Under the pieces are notes generated by a model. The model ran no database searches and was not told the DNA's origin. It worked only from the letters and a program-made list of their open reading frames with translations. A stretch of 37,965 bases of DNA from Oppiella nova (lineage: Eukaryota > Arthropoda > Arachnida > Sarcoptiformes > Oppiidae), in the NCBI GenBank assembly GCA_905397405.1, contig CAJPVJ010000126.1, positions 1 to 37,965 of the forward strand, in the 5' to 3' direction. Shown one piece after another: positions 1 to 8,053 of this stretch. Positions within the stretch are counted from its first letter, which is position 1. Each line of letters begins with the position of its first letter. A program made the translations under genes and the position numbers.

Positions 1-1
1 A

Positions 2-560
2 GACTCGTCACCGATGAGGACTATGTAATGAACAGACTTTTACGCAAAAACACAGTATTTTTAGATTAAGATTAGAAATCGATTGCTTTGTAATTAAACA
101 CAAGCCTAACAAATGCGGTATGTTTTGCCAACCTATTTACACTATTAACCAAATGCATTGCATGATTTGTATTTGTGTATATTTAGCAACTTTTCATAGG
201 GTTTATAATTCTGTGCCTTTTTATGTATTTATTAATACAGTATTAATACTTAATATCATTTAATATTATAACGAATTAATTGATTAATTGAAAAATAGCT
301 CTTTTCTTAATGTGTTTTCATAGTTATTATGATATTCTGTATTTATAGCTATGTGTTACTTAACATAGTATCATTAGTTATACTTTTGATGTTTTTATAA
401 GTTTTAAATATTACTTTTAATTGTTGTCTTATTATTACGTTAATTATAATAATTTGTTTTTCTGGATTGACGTCTATTTAAAATGTAAGTATAATTTATT
501 GACTAAAAACATCAAATGTCTAACTAATGTATAGTGAGACTAGATTTTTTTGGTAGTTAA
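2..560. repeat. 559-bp tandem repeat, copy 1
   Basis: First copy of a non-coding AT-rich unit that begins GACTCGTCACCGATGAGG and recurs at 561. The window opens one base before the unit, so the array may continue to the left. No coding potential or transposon hallmark is visible. Bases 432-558 are the direct template of the complemented block in copy 2. Confidence 0.95.
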
Positions 561-1117
561 GACTCGTCACCGATGAGGACTATGTAATGAACAGACTTTT
601 ACGCAAAAACACAGTATTTTTAGATTAAGATTAGAAATCGATTGCTTTGTAATTAAACACAAGCCTAACAAATGCGGTATGTTTTGTCAACCTATTTACA
701 CTATTAACCAAATGCATTGCATGATTTGTATTTGTGTATATTTAGCAACTTTTCATAGGGTTTATAATTCTGTGCCTTTTTATGTATTTATTAATGCAGT
801 ATTCATACTTAATATCATTTAATATTATAACGAATTAATTGATTAATTGAAAAATAGCTCTTTTCTTAATGTGTTTTCATAGTTATTATGATATTCTGTA
901 TTTATAGCTATGTGTAGTTACTTAACATAGTATCATTAGTTATACTTTTGATGTTTTTATAAGTTTTAAATATTACTTTTAATTGTTGTCAATAATGCAA
1001 TTAATATTATTAAACAAAAAGACCTAACTGCAGATAAATTTTACATTCATATTAAATAACTGATTTTTGTAGTTTACAGATTGATTACATATCACTCTGA
1101 TCTAAAAAAACCATCAA
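561..1117. repeat. 559-bp tandem repeat, copy 2, last 127 bp complemented
   Basis: Second copy of the unit. Positions 561-990 match copy 1 directly with a few substitutions and a 3-bp insertion near 916. From 991 to 1117 the match to copy 1 (432-558) continues only if every base is complemented without reversal; all 127 bases then agree. After 1117 the sequence becomes unique. Confidence 0.95.
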
Positions 1118-1519
1118 ATTATTTTTAGTTTTAATGTAGTCTTAAAGCGTCTCTTTTATTTGTGCCGTAATAATTGCTTTCAATTATAATTTTTAAAAAC
1201 TATATATATTTTTAAGCATTTAGTCGATATATATATATATAAATAAATGTATGGTTTTGTCGAAACTATCCATTATTTTCGCCCCTTTTCTCTCGTTTTT
1301 TGTATTCATATATACTCTGAATGTGAATCGGAATGACTGAACAAAACACAAACGATTTGAATCTCGAATTAAACCGAAAAATCTCGAATAAACCGAAATG
1401 AATGTCACGAACACTGAACTGAATGAACACATGAATTGAAAATATGAACACTTGTTATGACAATTGGACGCCCAATGAATACACTGATTGACTGGCTATT
1501 GGTTGGTCGGGGGAACAGA
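1118..1519. other. Intergenic or intronic AT-rich stretch
   Basis: No supported gene. Holds an AT dinucleotide run near 1228-1245 and a short near-repeat (ctcgaat-taaaccgaaa, twice) at about 1361-1400. It separates the 559-bp array from the kinase duplication. Confidence 0.5.
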
Positions 1520-2086
1520 GTGGCGCTCTTGTCAGTGTGAGGTCTCGCTGCTCATAGCTCCTACTGCTGCTGCCTGTGGAGTAGATGTTCTTACCTCTAC
1601 AGGACGTTCTCTCTACATGACTTATAGGTTTGTTTTGTGTGTTTTTCAGATATTATTCACTACTCATTAAATTGAAAAGAGATTTTGAAAGCCTATCAGA
1701 GATTCTCGATATCCAAACCACTCGATACCATAAATACATAAGTCATTTGCCGTACATTTATGTGCTTATCATAGGACTGTTTATTTCGTTTCCATACAGT
1801 TATTCTCTATCTATTTTGAGGGCCAGTATTGAGTTTTATACTCTTTATATACATATATATTCTCTATTTTTTTCCAAATATTTTTCGAGGGAATCTTAAT
1901 GTTATAATAAGTTTTATGCACTGTTTTGCACATTTTATGCTGAAATCTAATGTTTGTGTGTTTTTTGATGTGAATATTGCAGATGAAATCGTGTCCACTC
2001 TGGGAGAGGGAACGTTCGGTAAAGTGGTTCGTGTACTTGACTTAAGAAAGTGAGTCAAAACAGTTATTCTTGAATTTTCTCATTAA
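1520..2086 (+). pseudogene. Duplicated kinase segment, copy A (exon A complemented)
   Basis: Upstream copy of a 567/568-bp segment repeated at 2087-2660. It should contain exon A and exon B of the LAMMER kinase. Its exon A part (1520-1646) is the non-reversed complement of 2087-2213, so it has no usable splice signals or reading frame. Its exon B part (1983-2049, encoding the glycine-rich loop GEGTFGKV) is intact, with AG before it and GTGAGT after it, but it lies upstream of the only readable exon A. Splicing it in would give exons in the order B-A-B. The intron between them is nearly identical to copy B apart from a few small differences. I read copy A as non-functional, and possibly as a false duplication in the assembly. 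Confidence 0.8.
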
Positions 2087-2660
2087 CACCGCGAGAACAG
2101 TCACACTCCAGAGCGACGAGTATCGAGGATGACGACGACGGACACCTCATCTACAAGAATGGAGATGTCCTGCAAGAGAGATGTACTGAATATCCAAACA
2201 AAACACACAAAAAACAGATATTATTCACTACTCATTAGATTGAAAAGAGATTTTGAAAGCCTATCAGAGATTCTCGATATCCAAACCACTCGATACCATA
2301 AATACATAAGTCATTTGCCGTACATTTATGTGCTTATAATAGGACTGTTTATTTCGTTTCCATACAGTTATTCTCTATCTATTTTGAGGGCCAGTATTGG
2401 GTTTTATACTCTTTATATACATATATATTCTCTATTTTTTCCAAATATTTTTCGAGGGAATCTTAATGTTATAATAAGTTTTATGCACTGTTTTGCACAT
2501 TTTATGCTGAAATCTAATGTTTGTGTGTTTTTTGTTTTTTGATGTGAATATTGCAGATGAAATCGTGTCCACTCTGGGAGAGGGAACGTTCGGTAAAGTG
2601 GTTCGTGTACTTGACTTAAGAAAGTGAGTCAAAACAGTTATTCTTGAATTTTCTCATTAA
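2087..2660. repeat. Kinase segment duplication, copy B (direct)
   Basis: Second copy of the 1520-2086 segment, all in normal orientation. It carries exon A (2101-2182), its intron and exon B (2557-2623). It differs from copy A by a few substitutions, homopolymer length changes and a 6-7-bp T/G insertion near 2530. Confidence 0.93.
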
Positions 2661-4437
2661 ATGGTATTTTTGTGCGAAAATGTATTTTAATTGAAAAAGA
2701 GTTTTTAGTTTTTAGTCTGAATTATGTGTGATATTCGCTAACAATTTGATGGCAAACTTCCCAAACAGTCTTATTTAGTCTCTTATTTTTATTAATACTC
2801 ATGTAATCAAAGGGTCTATTTTTGTCACTCATTTGCATGCATTTCATAATACGACTACTTTTTGCCTCAATTCTTAAAAAGTTGCTGTTTTTTATTATTT
2901 CAAACGGGGTTTGTTTTTGCTATGTATTTGGCGTTTCATTTGTGATTCATTTGAAACACAAAAATCTTTTAGTTTTGATTCTAAGTAATGCACTGAAAAA
3001 GACTGAGCGCTTGTTTACACAATTATAGCGAACAAGTGATGGCATTAAAGGTGATAAAAAACGTGAAGAAGTACAGGGATGCGGCCAAACTCGAGATCAA
3101 TGTTCTCGAGAAAATTGCCCAAAAGGACCCCAACGGCAGAAAGTAGGCATTCCTCACAAGTATACTTGTCTAATAGTGTATAAAACGTGTGTTTTTTTGT
3201 TTGTTGGACAGACTGTCGCAGTTCTACAACCTGACCAAACTGATAGTGCCGGTGTACACAGACCGGAAGCTCTACGAGCCGGATAGGCACAAACTGAAGT
3301 ACTTTCTGTTATTGATGGTGCCCTACACACTGGAACAGGTGCGCCATATGGGCTACCAATTGGTGTATTCCGTTAAATGTAAGCTTCAATTGAGACATAT
3401 TTAATGTAAATTATTATTTATTTCAATTGTTGTATTAATTGTTGTTTTGATTTACGTGTTAGTCCTTCACGACAACCAATTGACTCATACGGACCTAAAG
3501 CCGGAGAATATATTGTTTTTTGATTCCGATTACGAGGTCTTCTATAACAACAAAAAAGTAATTGCAATCAAAAATGTTTGACTCAATTGTGTGTATGAAT
3601 TGTGACCCCAATTGCTGTGTGTTTTGCGTCCAGAAGAAGGACATAAAGCGGGTAAAGAGTACTCACATAAAGCTCATAGACTTCGGTTCGGCCACTTTTG
3701 ATGACGAACACCACTCGACAATCGTGTCCACCCGTCACTACAGGGCACCGGAAGTCATACTCGAGTTGGGGTGGAGTCAGCCGTGCGATGTCTGGAGCAT
3801 TGGCTGCATATTATTTGAATTATACTTAGGAATAACATTGTTTCAAACGCATGACAATCGCGAGCACCTGGCTATGATGGAGAGGATACTGGGGCCCATT
3901 CCCTATAGGATGTGCCGCAAAACCAAGTAATTATCACATTTCTTATGCTTTTATTCATTTATTTCTGAGTCTAGTAGTGATTGTACAGTAATTACTGAAT
4001 TGAGATTTTAATCTTACCGTAAGACTAGACATACTGTAGTTTTATATTATTTCGTTGACGACATAATTATGGCATTTACTAATGAGTTGGGGAACGGTAT
4101 GTGTGTTTTTAGAACGAATTACTTCTATCACGGAAGGCTCAGTTGGGACGAGAAGTCGTCGAACGGGCGGTACGTACGGGAGAACTGTAAGCCACTGCTC
4201 CGGTACATGACGCACCTGCTGCTCCTCGTGGCCCGCGACAAGCTGGACTAGTCGGTATACAACCTCATGCTCGGGTCAGTAGCCGAGTGAGACTTCCCGA
4301 GCAACCTCGTGGTCAAGAAGGCATTCGAAGGCGACCTTAACCGGTTACACGAGTTGGACGCCATTGAGGCCACTCAAGAGAGGAACGACAGCTCAAAAAA
4401 CGAATGTCGGGAGCGCTCGCATAGTCTGTCGCGATAA
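2101..4437 (+). CDS. Doa: LAMMER (CLK/DOA-type) dual-specificity protein kinase, 3' part
   Basis: Kinase of the CLK/DOA family, which phosphorylates SR splicing factors in the nucleus (family knowledge). Exons: 2101-2182, 2557-2623, 3029-3142, 3212-3378, 3463-3557, 3634-3926, 4113-4437; phases agree and total 380 codons plus TAA. Seen in order: acidic GHLIYKNGD lead-in, glycine loop GEGTFGKV, lysine strand ALKVIKN, catalytic loop THTDLKPEN (the HTD form typical of this family), [14 protein letters not shown] activation segment, the diagnostic [14 protein letters not shown] motif, and a [10 protein letters not shown]-terminus as in DOA. The N-terminal region lies left of the window or was not found. 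Two stretches, about 3217-3320 and about 4211-4337, read wrongly as given. Complementing them in place restores MLDWFDYHG and MLEYEPSHRLTL. As written, the last exon stops at TAG 4249-4251. Family assignment is firm; the gene is broken in this sequence. Confidence 0.93.
2661..3028 (+). other. Kinase intron
   Basis: Part of the intron 2624-3028 between the glycine-loop exon and the lysine-strand exon. AT-rich, ends in ATTATAG. Nothing else seen. Confidence 0.7.
3217..3320 (+). other. Non-reversed complement block in kinase exon
   Basis: Within the exon 3212-3378, K-L is read directly (3211-3215 with the previous exon). From 3217 complementing each base gives C-V-K-M-L-D-W-F-D-Y-H-G-H in frame. 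Direct reading resumes at CCC 3321 as [12 protein letters not shown]. The left edge is fixed by T plus complement of CG giving TGC (the conserved Cys); the right edge lies within 3317-3322. No direct copy exists in the window, so this rests on family conservation. Confidence 0.85.
4211..4337 (+). other. Non-reversed complement block in last kinase exon
   Basis: Direct reading gives [11 protein letters not shown] up to 4209. Complemented in place and in the same frame, the following codons give DDEEHRALFDLI then MLEYEPSHRLTL, EHQFFRKLP, the conserved end of the LAMMER kinase domain. Direct reading resumes toward ATQERNDSS and the normal C-terminus. The left edge lies within 4210-4216 and the right edge within about 4332-4342, so a length of 127 bp fits. 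As written the block carries TAG 4249 and TGA 4288 in frame. Confidence 0.87.
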
Positions 4438-5127
4438 CCAGTTATTGATTCACTCATAGAAAACGGACATAAACTCAAAGTTTACGACAAGTTTTGTATC
4501 AAAAAATTGGTTTTAAGCCATCGAGTGCTCCTCTAAACTAATCATCATTTTTACTGCTGAACGACATTTTGGTTTTGAATTGTTGCGAATATACACCTCT
4601 GGGTGTGTGGTATGACAGGCGACCACCGATTCATAAATATATCGCATATTTATCTATCGTTGCCATCGAATTATGTAATCAATTGAATGGTTCACTGAAT
4701 GGCCCCACGAATGGATCATTACTTTCATCAAATCTATTGTCAAATTGTTTTAAGAAATCCTTTTAAATATTTAAAGATTTACTCTTTTTTAAGCATTGAA
4801 TTTAAGTTCAAATATTATTATTGATAGTAATAAATGAAATAAAATATTTAACTATTAATACACTTTGTGTACAAAAACGAGATGTTCATTAAATGATGAA
4901 TTTAATGTATTAAAACTATAAGTGTATTTGTGATGGCATTTAGTGTACGAGATATCGTGTGTGAAGTACACTATTGTATGATATTTACCGATAATAAAGG
5001 GTTTTATTTTATAACTTTATGAAAGCGTTACGTATTTTGTGAATAAGAAATATTATTTTTCGAAATGAAAACAAACTTTTTGTTGTGAATTGAAGTTTGA
5101 ATTTAAAAGGCGTCCCAAAAGGCAAAC
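4438..5127. other. Kinase 3' UTR and intergenic region
   Basis: AT-rich. Candidate polyadenylation signal AATAAA at 4993-4998. The short ORF at 4569-4766 (serine/asparagine-rich) has no recognisable features and I do not call it. Confidence 0.5.
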
Positions 5128-5829
5128 ATGTTTTCCATGTTTTGTGTATTTAATCGCAATTTAAATCAGTTATCGTTTAATATATTAGTGGACGACAGCC
5201 ATAGTGTCCGTCATATTAGTGTCGAAATACTGGACGATAAGTGCATTAATGTATGCATTGATTGCAAACACATTGCGATAGCGCTGAACGACTCGTCCAT
5301 CGATTTAAAGCCCTTATGTTTGCGACAATTAAAGGCCTTTCGTAACAGTCATTGTAATCACAATTATATCACCATTTGGTTCACAATTGACGCCACAATG
5401 GGTTTGTAGTCAATGCTATGCTTTCCATACATTCATATCGCATATGAATTGAGTTTTCGAGGCCAAAACGTTGGCACCAAATATCTGTTTGAAAGTTGCG
5501 ACAAGAAGTTTAGTTTAGTTTTCAATGTATTCAATTCGCAGCTAATTATGGCATCAATTAGTGATTCATTAGATGAGTCCAAAGTGTATGGCATTAACTT
5601 CGCGAACAAGACATCAGTTTTCTATAATGTCTTTAAGGCTAATGACGGCGAAGTGAGCGCAGAGTTAAATAGATATCGATTCGCGTTTGATGTCCAGTGG
5701 TTCCCAATCGAGACACAGCTATTGATGAGTTTGTTTCGCACATTAATCGAGTCGACAAAATCGGTTTTGCCATTAGGTCTCAGGTTTGACACTCAAAGTC
5801 AACTCTATTTTGGTTTTCTTGACTTTTGA
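5128..5829 (+). CDS. Unrecognised ORF with in-frame TAG at 5407-5409
   Basis: Two ORFs in one frame, 5128-5409 (93 aa) and 5413-5829 (138 aa), separated only by TAG-TCA. Base composition and the even spread of residues look coding-like, and AATAAA follows at 5949. I do not recognise the family. The C-terminus (LLMSLFRTLIES, then LPLGLRFD and LYFGFLDF) has the helix-strand-strand rhythm seen at the end of PCNA/9-1-1-type clamps, but that is a weak impression. The TAG could be a real inactivating mutation, a sequencing error, or lie in a very short intron: GTAGTC at 5406 to AG at 5453 is 48 nt and keeps frame, but is shorter than any other intron here. The last 47 codons are repeated downstream in the 561-bp duplication. 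Confidence 0.45.
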
Positions 5830-6244
5830 AGTTTTTTTGTGTTTAAAAATGCGACAAAAGTTTTGTAATATATTTATATGAATTTGTAGGCAAAATGTGT
5901 ATTTTATGTAAATTAATGTCTATTTTTTGTATGGTTTACATAATGAGAAATAAAATTAATGTTTGAATTTTAGCGTTATTTGAGTTTATTTCATAAGAGT
6001 TTAATATGAGAGTTGTTGCGCTATAGAAAGCAAATTAACGCGAAGTCCCGTAAATCCGTTTCAAATGAATTTATTGATGTTTTTATTGAAAAGGATTTGT
6101 TTTGCAATAACAGAGAAGGAGTCGAGAGTTTCATTCAATACTCTAATATAATATTCACAATGAAAATGAAATATTTATTATACTAAGGAATCAGTACTTA
6201 TACTGCGAGCCATTAATACCTTTGTTTGACATTTACTTAAACTA
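5684..6244. repeat. 561-bp tandem duplication, copy 1
   Basis: Contains the last 146 bp of the 5128-5829 ORF, its TGA, the AATAAA at 5949-5954 and 3' flank. It abuts copy 2 directly (CGTTTGATGTCCAG at 5684 and again at 6245). Neither edge shows a complemented extension. Confidence 0.95.
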
Positions 6245-6806
6245 CGTTTGATGTCCAGTGGTTCCCAATCGAGACACAGCTATTGATGAGTTTGTTTCGC
6301 ACATTAATCGAGTCGACAAAATCGGTTTTGCCATTAGGTCTCAGGTTTGACACTCAAAGTCAACTCTATTTCGGTTTTCTTGACTTTTGAAGTTTGTTTT
6401 TGTGTTAAAATGCGACAAAAGTTTTATAATATAAAATTTATATGAATTTATAGGCATAATGTGTTTTTTATGTAAATTAATGTCTATTTTTTGTATGGTT
6501 TACATAATGAGAAATAAAATTAATATTTGAATTTTAGCGTTATTTGAGTTTATTTAATAAGAGTTTAATATAAGAGTTGTTGCGCTATAGAAAGCAAATT
6601 AACGCGAAGTCCCGTAAATCCGTTTCAAATGAATTTATTGATGTTTTTATTGAAAAGGATTTGTTTTGCAATAACAGAGAGGAGTCGAGAGTTTCATTCA
6701 ATACTCTAATATAATATTCACAATGAAAATGAAATATTTATTATACTAAGGAATCAGTACTTATACTGCGAGCCATTAATACCTTTGTTTGACATTTACT
6801 TAAACT
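6245..6806 (+). pseudogene. 561-bp tandem duplication, copy 2, with ORF 3' fragment
   Basis: Repeat of 5684-6244 with a small number of substitutions and short indels. It begins inside the ORF without a start codon, so it holds only a C-terminal fragment of 47 codons (to TGA about 6390) and a second AATAAA at 6513-6518. The differences lie mostly in the non-coding part. Confidence 0.85.
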
Positions 6807-7188
6807 CTTTTGACAGCTTAAGACTCATTTGGATATAAATGTAATTCCTATTAATGTATGCATTGCTCCATAAGTGAGGCAAAAAGGTGGCGAAAAAGTG
6901 TTTGTATGAGTGAGAAGTGAAAACATTAATATAAATTGTGAGTAAATATAAGTCAAATAAATCTGCGCTCCAAATAAATTATAACACATTTAACGCTAAT
7001 ATTACTATAAGAGAGAGGCCGATAGGAAAAGGCTTTTAATTAAAACAAATCGATTTGTTTGATCGACTCAATCGTTAGTCTCACAAAAATAAGTCTTAAG
7101 TCTCGATACGTGTTCAACATATTCCTACACTAGCCTTAGCTATACTTTACCATACATTCTGTGTAGTATTCTGTACTTAAGTATAGCC

Positions 7189-7192
<4 letters not shown>

Positions 7193-7220
<28 letters not shown>
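7193..7220. repeat. (GA)n microsatellite
   Basis: Uninterrupted GA dinucleotide run. Confidence 0.97.
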
Positions 7221-7223
<3 letters not shown>

Positions 7224-7448
7224 CATATGCGTTTGGCACCGTTAGCCGTTAGAACATTACTTGTTAGAACATTGAGTTGAGGCACTGGTAGAGTATATGC
7301 CATATATATGCACAAATAGATGAGTAGTTTTGCTTACAAACAGATCGAAATTCGACAATTGTATCGCTTGTATAGCGCTATAGCACTCGTAACCCATAGT
7401 CTTTTCACTATAGTTACTGTTGTTTGTTTCACTCTCCCGTTCCTCGCG

Positions 7449-7450
7449 TC

Positions 7451-7481
<31 letters not shown>

Positions 7482-7503
7482 CTCCCTCCCTCTCTCTCCC
7501 TCT
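7449..7503. repeat. CT-rich microsatellite
   Basis: (TC)n passing into TTTC and CCCT steps, upstream of the Dscam-like start. Confidence 0.95.
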
Positions 7504-8053
7504 GCCATAATAACAACGAGAACTATGAGGAATGGGTGCGCAAGACTTACGCCGAAATGTGATTGAGATTCAAGTCGTGGCGTTTGGGACAACTGAGTCA
7601 ACGCGAACTCAAACGGAATAGTTGGCGAAAAACATAGACAGAGGACTAGTAGTGTGTGTTTGGCGCCGAATAACACAATACTTTTTTACTCCACTATTTA
7701 TGATCGATGTATTCGGTGTGCATTTGAGCTCAAGATAACTGTTCCCATAGAACAACACGAGTGAGACACTACTCTCTGGTATACAGTAACTGTGTGTCGA
7801 GAATAGCAATGTGTTTGTGATAGAGAGGGGATATAGAGAGGTCTCATCGCACTGTTAGCTACAATTATTGTCGACACAGACTGAGAGGATCGGTGTCTCT
7901 CAACACCAGTGCTCCAGATATGCCACGAATGCATTGATGCTGTGATCGGAGGCGAGAATTCTTTGCGAACAAAGCTTTTCGTTTCGCACTTCACATCACA
8001 ACAAACGCCGAGAAATTAGTTTTATTTGTCAAAAGTCTTAACACAAGATTCCA

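Larger units (their letters stand above)
6807..8053. other. Upstream region and probable 5' UTR of the Dscam-like gene
   Basis: No supported gene. Holds the GA run at 7193-7220 and a CT-rich tract at 7449-7503. Long ORFs here on either strand are mostly low-complexity readings of those tracts or lack any recognisable domain. The region just before ATG 8054 is somewhat GC-richer, as expected for a leader. Confidence 0.45.

Noticed and set aside
2-45. Possible hammerhead ribozyme core (CCGATGAG) in the 559-bp repeat
   Set aside because: The conserved CUGAUGA is altered at an essential position and no GAAA partner with stem II follows. The stretch forms only a small hairpin.
5281-5460. A complement block explaining the in-frame TAG at 5407
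   Set aside because: Complementing this frame creates stops at ATC and ATT codons every few dozen bases, so at most about 42 bp could be involved and no conserved motif appears.
5684-6806. Complemented extension at the edges of the 561-bp duplication
   Set aside because: Bases left of 5684 and right of 6806, complemented, do not match the corresponding flanks. This duplication is purely direct.
7257-7994. Minus-strand ORFs of 139, 66 and 98 aa upstream of the Dscam-like gene
   Set aside because: One is a low-complexity Arg/Glu reading of the CT microsatellite, and the others have no domain and overlap the probable 5' leader.
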